64,000 nucleotides of DNA from Actinomadura meyerae (lineage in GTDB: Bacteria; Actinomycetota; Actinomycetes; Streptosporangiales; Streptosporangiaceae), in the NCBI RefSeq assembly GCF_900188445.1, contig NZ_FZOR01000020.1, positions 62,001-126,000 on the forward strand, in the 5' to 3' direction. Shown here one piece after another: positions 56,963 through 64,000 of the stretch. The notes beneath the pieces were generated by a model. That model was not told the origin of the DNA, searched no databases, and saw nothing but the letters and a program-made list of their open reading frames with translations. Made by a program: the position numbers and the translations under genes. Numbering within the stretch: the stretch's first letter is position 1; the number at the start of each line of letters is the position of its first letter.

Positions 56963-57529
56963 GTGACTCCCGAACTCCGCACGGACCGCCTCGTCCTGCG
57001 CCGCTGGAAGGAGGACGACCGCGCGCCGTTCGCCGCGCTGAACGCCGATCCGGTCGTCATGGAGCACTTCCCTGCGCCGCTCACGCGCGCGGAGAGCGAC
57101 GCGATGATCGACCGCATCGAGGCGTTCTTCGACGAGCACGGCTTCGGGCTCTGGGCCATGGAGGCCGCCGGGACGGGCGAGTTCCTCGGCTTCACCGGTC
57201 TGTCGGTGCCGCGTTTCGAGGCGCACTTCACCCCGGCGGTGGAGATCGGCTGGCGGCTGGCCCGCTCCGCCTGGGGCCGCGGCTACGCGAGCGAGGCCGC
57301 CCGCCGCGCGCTGCGCTTCGCCTTCGAGGACCGGCGCCTGGACGAAGTGGTCTCGTTCACCAGCCCCACGAACGTCCGGTCCCAGGCGGTCATGGGGCGC
57401 ATCGGCATGGCCCGCGACGCGTCCGGCGACTTCGACCACCCGCTCGTGCCGGACGGGCACCGCCTGAAGCGCCACGTCCTGTACCGCGTCACGGCCGCGG
57501 AGTTCACCGCCGGAGTGTCCGGAACGTAA
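56963..57529 (+). CDS. GNAT N-acetyltransferase (RimJ/RimL type)
   Basis: A 188-residue acetyltransferase. LRTDRLVLRRWKEDDRAPFAALNADP is the typical N-terminal segment (in parts), and EIGWRLARSAWGRGYASEAARRALRFAF holds the acetyl-CoA motif R/Q-x2-G-x-G/A as WGRGYA. FTSPTNVRSQAVMGRIGM is the last conserved element. Start is GTG 56963, 32 bases after the APH gene. Target unknown. Confidence 0.9.
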   Translation: MTPELRTDRLVLRRWKEDDRAPFAALNADPVVMEHFPAPLTRAESDAMIDRIEAFFDEHGFGLWAMEAAGTGEFLGFTGLSVPRFEAHFTPAVEIGWRLARSAWGRGYASEAARRALRFAFEDRRLDEVVSFTSPTNVRSQAVMGRIGMARDASGDFDHPLVPDGHRLKRHVLYRVTAAEFTAGVSGT

Positions 57530-57589
57530 CGATCCTCCCTGGGGCATCACCGGGCAAAGAACCCGATCGGCCACAAGATTCCGGGTCAC

Positions 57590-57603
57590 GGGACGAACGT
57601 CCC
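57590..57603. promoter_or_regulatory. DosR-like palindrome upstream of a universal stress gene
   Basis: GGGAC-GAAC-GTCCC is a perfect outer palindrome with the 14-base spacing of the mycobacterial DosR box (GGGAC-TWWA-GTCCC). It stands 49 bases before the USP start codon. A second, poorer GGG-N7-CCC element occurs 38 bases upstream. Confidence 0.5.
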
Positions 57604-57651
57604 CTTCTGCCGGCGCCGGACCGCGCGCAGACTGGCAGGAGGGAGGCAGGC

Positions 57652-58557
57652 ATGAACGGCGAGGAGAGGACACGCTGGCCGCACGTCCTGTTCGGCTACG
57701 ACGGGACGGCGGAGAACGACGCGGCCCTGCGCTGGGCGGTCGAGGAGGCCCGGCTCCGCGGGATCGGGCTGCTGATGTGCCACTGCTGGCACTGGCCCTA
57801 CCCGGCCGGCCACACCGATCCCGAGATCGAGACGATCATGAAGCGGACGGGGGAGAACCTGCTCGACAGCGGCGTGCGCCGCGCCTACGAGCTGGGCGTG
57901 CCCGGCGCCGTCCGCAAGCGGCTGCGGCGCGGCCCGGCCCTGGAGGCCCTGCTGGGCGCCGCCGGCGGCGCCGAGCTGGTCGTGATCGGCACGTCCGGTG
58001 ACCCGGTGGACGGGTCGATGGCGCTGGAACTGCCCGCGCGCTCCCCGTGCCCGGTCGTCGCGGTCCGCGAGGGCGACGGGCCCGTGCCGCGGCGGGTCGT
58101 CGTCGGGACCGACCGGTCGGCGGGCTGCCGGCCGGCCGTGGGCTTCGCCGCCGAGGAGGCCCGGCTGCGCGGCTGGGACCTGCACGTCGTGTACGGCTGC
58201 TGGGAGCCCGGCGCGGTCGCCGAGTCCGAACTCGCCCTGTTCCACGACCGGGACCGGCTGGCGGCGACCCGCGCGGCCGAGCTGGAGGAGGCCGTGGAGC
58301 CGGTGCGCCGCCGCTACCCGGACCTGCGGGTCGAGGCGTCGCCGATGCTGGAGCGCCCCTTCGACGCCCTGCGGGAGGCCGCGGACGGCGCCGGGCTCGT
58401 GGTGCTCGGGGAGCGGGCGGCGGGCCCCGGCCTCGGGCCGCTCGCCACCGGCATGCTGCGCCGCGACCGCCGCACCCTCGCGATCGTCCCGTCCGGGTGG
58501 GCGCCCGAGCCGCGCGCGCACGGCCCCGGCACGCCCGTCCCCGCCCGGCAGGGCTAG
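57652..58557 (+). CDS. Tandem universal stress protein
   Basis: A 301-residue protein with two USP domains (about 8-140 and 146-285). The first has VLFGYDGTAENDAALRWAVEEARLRG and ELVVIGTSGDPVDGSMALEL; the second has RRVVVGTDRSAGCRPAVGFAAEEARLRG and LVVLGERAAGPG. The ATP-binding G-x2-G-x9-G-S/T pattern is poorly kept. ATG 57652 follows AGGAGGGAGG. Double-domain USPs of this kind are in the mycobacterial dormancy regulon, and a DosR-like box precedes the gene. Confidence 0.92.
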   Translation: MNGEERTRWPHVLFGYDGTAENDAALRWAVEEARLRGIGLLMCHCWHWPYPAGHTDPEIETIMKRTGENLLDSGVRRAYELGVPGAVRKRLRRGPALEALLGAAGGAELVVIGTSGDPVDGSMALELPARSPCPVVAVREGDGPVPRRVVVGTDRSAGCRPAVGFAAEEARLRGWDLHVVYGCWEPGAVAESELALFHDRDRLAATRAAELEEAVEPVRRRYPDLRVEASPMLERPFDALREAADGAGLVVLGERAAGPGLGPLATGMLRRDRRTLAIVPSGWAPEPRAHGPGTPVPARQG

Positions 58558-58588
58558 CGGGCGGCCGCGGCGGCGGCCGGTCGGCGCG

Positions 58589-59191
58589 TCAGGGGTCGGT
58601 GACCAGGGCCTCGGTGGCGTGCAGCGCCGGGCCCGTCGGCAGGTCCGGGTCGAGGATCAGCTGGAGCAGCAGGCCGTCCAGCATGGCGGTGAACAGCATC
58701 GCGGTGCCCTCGTGCCGCTCGGCCGGCCAGTCCGGGCACAGGTGCGCCAGGCGCGCCGCGATCCGGGCCCGGACGGTGCGCGACCAGTCCCGCCGCTCGG
58801 CGCCCATCCGCGGGTCGCGCAGCGCCCTGACCAGCAGCTCGGCCGCGAGCCGCAGGTTGCGCTCGCCGGCCGCCATGCGCGGCACGAGATCGCGGAGCGC
58901 GCGCAGCGCCGCCGGGGTGTCGGGCGCGGCGACCAGCGCGTCCACCACCGGATCGATGATCATCTCGCTGGCCCGCTGCGCCACCGCGATGTGCAGGCCC
59001 GGCAGCCCGTTGAAGTAGTGGTGCAGCAGCCCCGGCCGGGTCCGCGCGCGGTCGGTGACGGCGCGCGCCGTGACCGCGGGCCAGCCGCCCTCGGCGAGCA
59101 GGTCGAGGCCGATCCCGACCAGCTGGTCCCTGCGCGCCCGCCCGCGAGGAGTCGACGCCTCCCGCGCGCCGGAGGGGTCCTCGTGGGTCAT
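58589..59191 (-). CDS. TetR-family regulator
   Basis: A 200-residue protein. LVGIGLDLLAEGGWPAVTARAVTDRA and PGLLHHYFNGLPGLHIAVAQ form a TetR-type helix-turn-helix. The C-terminal part, including ELLVRALRDPRMGAERRDW, fits the ligand domain. ATG 59191 is chosen; the open frame further up contains the operator and promoter. TTGCA-N3-TGCAA at its promoter suggests autoregulation. It follows the aldolase operon on the same strand but 150 bases separate them. Confidence 0.88.
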   Translation of the reverse strand: MTHEDPSGAREASTPRGRARRDQLVGIGLDLLAEGGWPAVTARAVTDRARTRPGLLHHYFNGLPGLHIAVAQRASEMIIDPVVDALVAAPDTPAALRALRDLVPRMAAGERNLRLAAELLVRALRDPRMGAERRDWSRTVRARIAARLAHLCPDWPAERHEGTAMLFTAMLDGLLLQLILDPDLPTGPALHATEALVTDP

Positions 59192-59213
59192 GCCGCCCAA
59201 GCTATCCCAACCC

Positions 59214-59226
59214 TTGCACCATGCAA
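59214..59226. promoter_or_regulatory. TTGCA-N3-TGCAA operator at the TetR promoter
   Basis: The perfect inverted repeat TTGCA-CCA-TGCAA overlaps a minus-strand TTGCAT -35-like box; TAGCTT 16 bases further is a possible -10 box close to the start codon. Confidence 0.5.
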
Positions 59227-59341
59227 AGATCAGCTTCGCTGGGGGAAAGTCCCTCCGCCATCCTCGCACGGCGCCCCCGCCCCACCGCGGAAGAGCGCGG
59301 CGGCCGGGTGCGACCGGCCACCGCGCCCCCCGCCCGGAGGG

Positions 59342-60409
59342 TCAGGACTCCGCGCGCTCGCGCTCCGCCCGCAGCTGGAGCGCCACGTCGATGATCATGT
59401 CCTCCTGGCCGCCGACGTAGCCGGCCTCGCCGACCTTCTGCAGGATCTCGTGCACCGGCACGTCGTAGCGCTTCCCCGCCCGCTCGGCGTGCAGCAGGAA
59501 GCTGGAGTAGACGCCCGCGTAGCCCTGCGTGATCGCGCCCCGGTCGGCGAACGGCAGCCGGTGCAGGAACGGCTTCACCACGTCGTCCGCGGCGGCCATC
59601 ACGCCCTGCACGTCCACGCCCGTCGGGACGCCGAGCCGCTCGAACGTCGGCACCAGCACCTCGGTGGGGGAGTTGCCCGCCCCCGCGCCGAGCGCGCACA
59701 GCGCCCCGTCGATCTGCAGCGCGCCGTTCTGCTGCGCCAGCACCGAGTTCGCGACGCCCAGCGACAGGTTCTGGTGGCCGTGGAAGCCGACCTGCGCCTC
59801 GTGCCCGATCTCCTTGACGACCGCGCTGATCCGCTCCTGCGCCTCGCCGAGGACGAGCGCGCCCGCCGAGTCGACGACGTACACGCACTGCGCGCCGCCG
59901 TCCACCATGATCCTGGCCTGCCGCGCCAGGACGTCCGGCTGCACCCGGTGCGACATCATCAGGAACCCGACGGTCTCCATGCCGAGGCCGCGCGCCGCGG
60001 CGAAGTGCTGGAGCGACACGTCCGCCTCGGTGCAGTGCGTCGCGATGCGGGCGACGGACGCGCCCGCGTCGTGCGCGAGCTTGAGGTCCTCGACCGTGCC
60101 GACGCCCGGCAGCATCAGCACCGCGATCTTCGCGCGGGTCGCCTCGTCCACCGCGGCGGCGACGAGCTTGACGTCGTCCTCCAGCGAGAAGCCGTAGTTG
60201 AACGACGAGCCGCCGAGGCCGTCGCCGTGGGTGACCTCGATGACCTCGACGCCGGCCGCGTCCAGCGCGTGCACGACCCCGCGGACCTGCTCCTCGGTGA
60301 AGCGGTGCGCCATCGCGTGGCTGCCGTCCCGCAGCGTCGAGTCGGTGATCCGGATCTTCGCCGGGGTCTCCTGCGCGGTCTCCTGCGCGGTCTCCTGCGC
60401 GGGGCTCAT
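59342..60409 (-). CDS. 4-hydroxy-2-oxovalerate aldolase (BphI/DmpG/HsaF type)
   Basis: A 355-residue HMGL-family TIM barrel that splits 4-hydroxy-2-oxo acids to pyruvate and an aldehyde. IRITDSTLRDGSHAMAHRFT carries the metal Asp and catalytic Arg, GFHGHQNLSLGVANS the metal His residues, and GALCALGAGAGNSPTEVLV the C-terminal motif. The N-terminus has three AQET repeats. ATG 60409 follows AAGGTGG and overlaps the stop of the dehydrogenase gene by four bases. In this family aldehyde product is channelled to the partner dehydrogenase. Confidence 0.95.
   Translation of the reverse strand: MSPAQETAQETAQETPAKIRITDSTLRDGSHAMAHRFTEEQVRGVVHALDAAGVEVIEVTHGDGLGGSSFNYGFSLEDDVKLVAAAVDEATRAKIAVLMLPGVGTVEDLKLAHDAGASVARIATHCTEADVSLQHFAAARGLGMETVGFLMMSHRVQPDVLARQARIMVDGGAQCVYVVDSAGALVLGEAQERISAVVKEIGHEAQVGFHGHQNLSLGVANSVLAQQNGALQIDGALCALGAGAGNSPTEVLVPTFERLGVPTGVDVQGVMAAADDVVKPFLHRLPFADRGAITQGYAGVYSSFLLHAERAGKRYDVPVHEILQKVGEAGYVGGQEDMIIDVALQLRAERERAES
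60365..60400. repeat. Three 12-bp tandem repeats in the aldolase gene
   Basis: GGTCTCCTGCGC occurs three times in a row (60365-60376, 60377-60388, 60389-60400). On the minus strand this encodes AQET three times at residues 4-15 of the aldolase. Copy-number change would stay in frame. Confidence 0.85.
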
Positions 60410-61302
60410 GATGCCACCTTCCTACGGGCGATCTGCTCGCCCACCCGGGCCGCGGCCGCGGTCATGATGTCGAGGTTGCCGGCCCACGGCGGCAGGTAGT
60501 CGCCGTTCCCGCGGACCTCCAGGAACACCGCGACGCGGGCCATCCCGTTCCAGATGTCGCGGGGCTCGTCGAACTGCGGCTCGGCGCGCAGCGTGTAGCC
60601 GGGCACGTACACCGCGACCTCGGCCACCATCTTCTCGATCGACTCCTGGATCGCCCGGGTGTCGGCGTCCGACGGGATCGCGCAGAACACCGTGTCCCGC
60701 ATGATCATCGGCGGGTCCACCGGGTTCAGGATGATGATCGCCTTGCCCCGCCCGGCGCCGCCGACCGTCTCGATCGCGCGGGCCGTGGTCTGGGTGAACT
60801 CGTCGATGTTCGCGCGGGTGCCGGGCCCGGCCGACCGCGACGCGATCGACGCGACGATCTCCGCGTACGGGACCGGGACGACCGACGACACCGCGTGCAC
60901 GATCGGGATCGTCGCCTGCCCGCCGCAGGTGATCATGTTGAGGTTGGGGGCGTCGGAGAGCGTGTCCAGGTTGACCGGCGGGCACACGAGCGGGCCGGTC
61001 GCGGCGGGCGTCAGGTCGATCGCCGTGATCCCCGCCTCCTCGTAGCGGGGCGCGTTCGCCAGGTGCGCCTTCGCCGACGTGGCCTCGAACACGATGTCGG
61101 GCAGCGTGGGCTGCTCGAGCAGCCAGTCCACGCCCTCCGCCGACGCCGGTACGCCGAGCTTGCGGGCGCGCTCCAGCCCGTCCGACTCCGGCACCACCCC
61201 GATCATCGAGTGGACGTCGATCAGCTCGCTGCGCATCAGCTTGACCAGCAGGTCGGTGCCGATGTTGCCCGGCCCGACGATCGCCGCCGTCAACTTGCTC
61301 AT
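60406..61302 (-). CDS. Acylating acetaldehyde dehydrogenase (BphJ/DmpF/HsaG type)
   Basis: A 298-residue NAD-dependent enzyme that converts acetaldehyde or propionaldehyde to the acyl-CoA. LTAAIVGPGNIGTDLLVKLM is the dinucleotide loop, NMITCGGQATIPIVHA holds the nucleophile Cys, and IILNPVDPPMIMRDTVFC and GNGDYLPPWAGNLDIMTAA complete the signature. ATG 61302 overlaps the hydratase stop by four bases. Forms the channelling complex with the aldolase. Confidence 0.96.
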   Translation of the reverse strand: MSKLTAAIVGPGNIGTDLLVKLMRSELIDVHSMIGVVPESDGLERARKLGVPASAEGVDWLLEQPTLPDIVFEATSAKAHLANAPRYEEAGITAIDLTPAATGPLVCPPVNLDTLSDAPNLNMITCGGQATIPIVHAVSSVVPVPYAEIVASIASRSAGPGTRANIDEFTQTTARAIETVGGAGRGKAIIILNPVDPPMIMRDTVFCAIPSDADTRAIQESIEKMVAEVAVYVPGYTLRAEPQFDEPRDIWNGMARVAVFLEVRGNGDYLPPWAGNLDIMTAAAARVGEQIARRKVAS

Positions 61303-62096
61303 GAGCGCTCCTCCTTCCCGAACCGGGCGGTCACGGAACCGATCCCGGCGAACGTCGCCGTCAGTGTCTCGCCGGGCGCGACCGGCACGGCCGCCGTGAT
61401 CGAGCCGGGCAGCACCACGTGCCCCGCCTCCAGGGACACGCCGCGCTCGCCGAGCACGTTCGCCAGCCACACCAGCGCGTTGATCGGCGAGCCGAGCACG
61501 GCGCCGCCCGCCCCGGTGTCGATCAGGTCGCCGTCGCGGCGCAGCAGGCAGCCCATGAGCGACAGGTCCTGGTCGTCCAGCCGGACGGGCCGGGTGCCGA
61601 GCACCACGGCGCCGCTGGAGGCGTTGTCGGCGATCGTGTCGGGCAGGGTGATCTTCCAGTCCGCGATGCGGGAGTCGATGACCTCCAGCGCCGGCAGCAC
61701 GTACTCGACGGCGGCGACGGCGTCCGCCGCGGTCGCGCCGGGTCCGGACAGGGGGCGGCCGAGCACGAACGCGATCTCCGGCTCGATCCGGGGCTGCAGG
61801 AACCGGCCGGTGTCGATCGGGGCGCTGTCCTGCAGGAACATCGTGTCCAGCAGGACGCCGAAGTCCGGCTGGTCCACGCCCATCTGGCGCTGCATCGCGG
61901 CCGAGGTCAGCCCGACCTTGTGCCCCTTGATCCGCGCCCCGGCGGCGGTCCACGCCTCGACCTGGGCGAGCTGGACCGCGTAGGCGTCGGCCACCGACAT
62001 CTCCGGATGGTCCTTCGTCAGCGGCGGGATCGGAGTGCCGGTGGCGTACGCGTCCAGTAGCGCCGCCGCGGCCTTCTCCACGGAACCCGGGTCCAT
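61299..62096 (-). CDS. 2-hydroxypenta-2,4-dienoate hydratase (2-keto-4-pentenoate hydratase)
   Basis: A 265-residue member of the FAH superfamily. IKGHKVGLTSAAMQRQMGV, RIEPEIAFVLGRPL with the metal Glu residues, ALEVIDSRIADWKI and the final GETLTATFAGIGSVTARF match MhpD/BphH/HsaE. ATG 62096 has AAAGGA upstream. It makes the 4-hydroxy-2-oxo acid used by the aldolase. First gene of the three-gene operon, divergent from an IclR regulator. Confidence 0.93.
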   Translation of the reverse strand: MDPGSVEKAAAALLDAYATGTPIPPLTKDHPEMSVADAYAVQLAQVEAWTAAGARIKGHKVGLTSAAMQRQMGVDQPDFGVLLDTMFLQDSAPIDTGRFLQPRIEPEIAFVLGRPLSGPGATAADAVAAVEYVLPALEVIDSRIADWKITLPDTIADNASSGAVVLGTRPVRLDDQDLSLMGCLLRRDGDLIDTGAGGAVLGSPINALVWLANVLGERGVSLEAGHVVLPGSITAAVPVAPGETLTATFAGIGSVTARFGKEERS

Positions 62097-62165
62097 TGGG
62101 GCCGTCCTTTCGTTGTCTGCCGAGGCCGAGCCTCCCCCGTCCGGCACGCGGCGGGCAACGCGGGC

Positions 62166-62182
62166 GTCCCGCGTGGTGGGAC
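62166..62182. promoter_or_regulatory. GTCCC-N7-GGGAC inverted repeat between hydratase and IclR genes
   Basis: GTCCC (62166-62170) and GGGAC (62178-62182) flank seven bases in the 106-base divergent region. It lies just upstream of the -10 box TACAGT (62191-62196), which is six bases before the IclR ATG, so that message is probably leaderless. A likely binding site for the IclR protein. Confidence 0.5.
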
Positions 62183-62202
62183 ACATCTTCTACAGTGGCG
62201 CC

Positions 62203-62958
62203 ATGCCGCCCGACGACACGTTCCTGCGCCGCGCCGTCGCCGTGCTGAGCGCGTTCCGGGCCGACGACGACGGCCTCGGCGCCGCCGAGCTGGCGCGCCG
62301 CAGCGGCCTGCCCAAGTCCACCGCGCACCGGATCGCGCTCGACCTCGCCGAGGCGGGCCTGCTGGAGCGCGACGGCGCCCGCGTGCGGCTCGGGCTGAAG
62401 CTGTTCGAGATCGGGCAGCGGGTACCGCGCCAGCGGGTGCTGCGGGACGCCGCCGCGCCCTACATGTCGGACCTGCGGGAGGCCACCCGGCAGACCGTCC
62501 ACCTCGCGGTGCTGGAGGGGACCGAGGTCGTCTACGTGGAGATCCTCGGCTCGTCGCGCGGGCCGCGGCTGCCGTCCCAGGTCGGCGGGCGGCTGCCCGC
62601 GCACGTCACCGGGGTCGGCAAGGCGATCCTGGCGTTCTCCCCGCCGGAGGCGGTGCAGGCCGTGCTGGACGCGGGCCTGGTCAAGCGGAGCGAGCGCAGC
62701 GTCACCGCGCCGGGGCTGCTGGCCCGGGAGCTGGCCCGGATCCGCCGCGAGGGCGTCGCCTACGACCGGGAGGAGTCCGGCGCCGGCATCGTGTGCGCGG
62801 CCAGCCCCGTCCTCGGCGCGGACGGCCTGGCGCTCGGCGCGCTGTCGGTGTCGGGCTGGGCGGCGAGGATGCGCCTCGCGGCGGTGGCCCCGGCCGTCCA
62901 CACCGCCGCGCTCACCCTCTCCCGCACCCTCTCAGCCGGGAAGGCGGCGGGCCAGTAG
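62203..62958 (+). CDS. IclR-family regulator of the hydratase-dehydrogenase-aldolase operon
   Basis: A 251-residue regulator. The helix-turn-helix (about residues 8-65) includes LGAAELARRSGLPKSTAHRIALDLAEAGLLE in parts. The effector domain has QTVHLAVLEGTEVVYVEIL, LPAHVTGVGKAILAF and RREGVAYDREESGAGIVCAASPV in parts. It is divergent from the meta-cleavage lower-pathway operon and likely its regulator. Its final 27 bases overlap the convergent Fe-S gene. Confidence 0.92.
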   Translation: MPPDDTFLRRAVAVLSAFRADDDGLGAAELARRSGLPKSTAHRIALDLAEAGLLERDGARVRLGLKLFEIGQRVPRQRVLRDAAAPYMSDLREATRQTVHLAVLEGTEVVYVEILGSSRGPRLPSQVGGRLPAHVTGVGKAILAFSPPEAVQAVLDAGLVKRSERSVTAPGLLARELARIRREGVAYDREESGAGIVCAASPVLGADGLALGALSVSGWAARMRLAAVAPAVHTAALTLSRTLSAGKAAGQ

Positions 62959-64000
62959 CTGGGCCAGGTGCTCGCCGCCGCGGCCCGCGAGGTCGTCCAG
63001 CTGGGTGCGGCAGCTGAACCCGTCGGCGAGCACGACCTCGCCCTCGCCCGCCTTCCGGACGGCGGGCAGGAGCGCGGTCTCCGCGACCGCCGCCGACACG
63101 TCGTGGTGGCCCTTCTCGACCCCGAAGTTCCCGGCGAGGCCGCAGCAGCCGCCGACCCTCGCGACGTCCGCGCCCGCCCGCTTCAGCAGGGCGGCGTCGG
63201 CGGCCCAACCCATGACCGCGTGGTGGTGGCAGTGCGGCTGCGCGACGCCCGTCACGCCGGACAGGTCGGGCGGCGTCCAGCCGGAGGTCTCGGCGAGCAG
63301 CTCGGCGAGGGTGCGGGTCGCGGCGGCCACCTCGCGCGCCGCGGCGGCGTCGACGCCGCGCAGCAGCTCCGCCGCGTCCGAGCGCAGCACGCCCGTGCAG
63401 GACGGCTCCATCCCGACGACCTTCGCCCCGCGCCGGACGTGGGGAAGCAGCGCCCGGACGGTCTGCCGGGCCTGCGCGCGCGCCCCGTCGAGCTGGCCGG
63501 TGGAGATCCACGTGATGCCGCAGCACACCGGGCGCTCGGTCACGGTCACGCGGTAGCCGGCGTGCTCCAGCACCTTCACCGTCGCCTTGCCGACCTCGGG
63601 GGAGAACGCGTCGGTGAAGGTGTCGACGAACAGCACCACGTCGCCGTGCCGCCCCTCGGGGCTGCGGTGGGACGCGAACCAGCGCCGGAACGTCACCGGC
63701 GCGAACGCGGGCAGCGAGCGCCGCCGGTCGATGCCCGCCGCCCACGCGAGCAGCGGCTTCAACGCGCGCGACCGCAGCACCGCGTTCACCGCCCTGACCG
63801 ACGCGGGCGCCTTCGCCGCGAGCCGCGTCCACCGCGGGAGCAGGCCGAGCGCGTAGTGCGAGCGGGGCCGGACCCGCCGGCGGTACCGCCGGTGCAGCGC
63901 CTCGGCCTTGTAGGACGCCATGTCGACCCCGGTCGGGCAGTCGGACGCGCAGCCCTTGCAGGACAGGCACAGGTCGAGGACGTCGTGCAGCGCGTCGGAC
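62932..64000 (-). CDS. Fe-S oxidoreductase, C-terminal part (GlcF/GlpC or FAD-oxidase fusion; partial)
   Basis: The frame is open to the window edge; about 356 residues are visible. The first residues carry CLSCKGCASDCPTG, a 4Fe-4S ferredoxin motif. Two cysteine-rich CCG-type modules follow: VCCGITWISTGQLDG and later GGCCGLAGNFGVEKGHH, plus PHCHHHAVMG and EPSCTGVLRS. This is the layout of the iron-sulfur half of glycolate- or lactate-type oxidases, in actinomycetes often fused to an N-terminal FAD domain of the GlcD type, which would lie outside the window. An internal ATG at 63921 would cut off the ferredoxin motif and is not the start. Confidence 0.88.
   Translation of the reverse strand, partial: SDALHDVLDLCLSCKGCASDCPTGVDMASYKAEALHRRYRRRVRPRSHYALGLLPRWTRLAAKAPASVRAVNAVLRSRALKPLLAWAAGIDRRRSLPAFAPVTFRRWFASHRSPEGRHGDVVLFVDTFTDAFSPEVGKATVKVLEHAGYRVTVTERPVCCGITWISTGQLDGARAQARQTVRALLPHVRRGAKVVGMEPSCTGVLRSDAAELLRGVDAAAAREVAAATRTLAELLAETSGWTPPDLSGVTGVAQPHCHHHAVMGWAADAALLKRAGADVARVGGCCGLAGNFGVEKGHHDVSAAVAETALLPAVRKAGEGEVVLADGFSCRTQLDDLAGRGGEHLAQLLARRLPG

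Noticed and set aside
57552..57564. Second DosR box upstream of the USP gene
   Set aside because: GGG-N7-CCC has 13 rather than 14 bases and lacks the GGGAC/GTCCC arms.
1..64000. Mobile elements, integrase, CRISPR, tRNA or rRNA genes
   Set aside because: No transposase, integrase or recombinase motif, no spaced direct-repeat array and no cloverleaf or rRNA-like sequence was found on either strand by eye. The repeats noted are short and local.

Overview
The window looks like chromosomal DNA of a very high-GC actinomycete. G or C fills almost every third codon position, GTG and TTG starts are common, and there are F420-type luciferase-like oxidoreductases, DUF35/thiolase pairs, and several start codons lying 6-7 bases after a TANNNT box (leaderless). 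The style suggests Streptosporangiales/Thermomonosporaceae, but the taxon is inferred. I see no tRNA, rRNA, CRISPR array, phage or IS element, and no gene-free stretch above 300 bases (longest 38639-38888).

Region 1 (1-21.3 kb) is a catabolic island. It holds an IclR regulator, a branched-chain-type ABC importer (one permease fused to its ATPase), an acyl-CoA synthetase, a bicupin with a His-rich segment, a FadR-type GntR regulator, a lipocalin-like protein and a nitrilase-family protein. An eleven-gene, mostly start/stop-overlapping operon follows (11742-21234): MaoC, F420-type oxidoreductase, class III CoA-transferase, MmgE/PrpD, triple RidA-like protein, two-part MaoC hydratase, Ltp2-like thiolase fold, DUF35, acyl-CoA dehydrogenase and a CitE-like lyase. 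Two different operator motifs recur together at the three main control regions (about 1.6, 9.2 and 11.6 kb), so the island looks like one dual-controlled regulon. Its logic is uptake, CoA activation, oxidation, hydration and retro-aldol or lyase cleavage of an unidentified branched or cyclic acid.

Region 2 (21.3-30.3 kb) handles nitrogen: an Amt transporter with Glu at the first twin-His position, a urea transporter, and a urease operon ordered ureA-orf-ureB-ureC-ureF-ureG-ureD followed by two fluoride-channel subunits. There is no ureE; a protein with a His-rich tail sits between ureA and ureB.

Region 3 (30.3-44.1 kb) has a 1817-residue single-chain acyl-CoA carboxylase, a PAS-PAS-GAF-PP2C phosphatase, a DUF488 protein, an NAD(P)-binding protein, and an unusual coupled operon (methyltransferase, 69-residue acidic protein, ferritin-like/CDGSH fusion, LtrA). 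A cold-shock-domain protein closes it.

Region 4 (44.2-59.2 kb) is mixed housekeeping and stress: amino-acid-oxidase-like enzyme, methionine aminopeptidase divergent from a small XRE regulator with duplicated operators, a pair of two-module secreted or anchored proteins, reductases with a TetR regulator, a cold-shock gene preceded by a possible 60-nt terminated RNA, a DEAD-box helicase, an F420 oxidoreductase/APH pair, a GNAT acetyltransferase, and a universal stress protein behind a DosR-like box.

Region 5 (59.3-64 kb) carries the hydratase, acylating aldehyde dehydrogenase and aldolase that end meta-cleavage pathways, a divergent IclR regulator, and the C-terminal part of an Fe-S oxidoreductase cut by the window edge.
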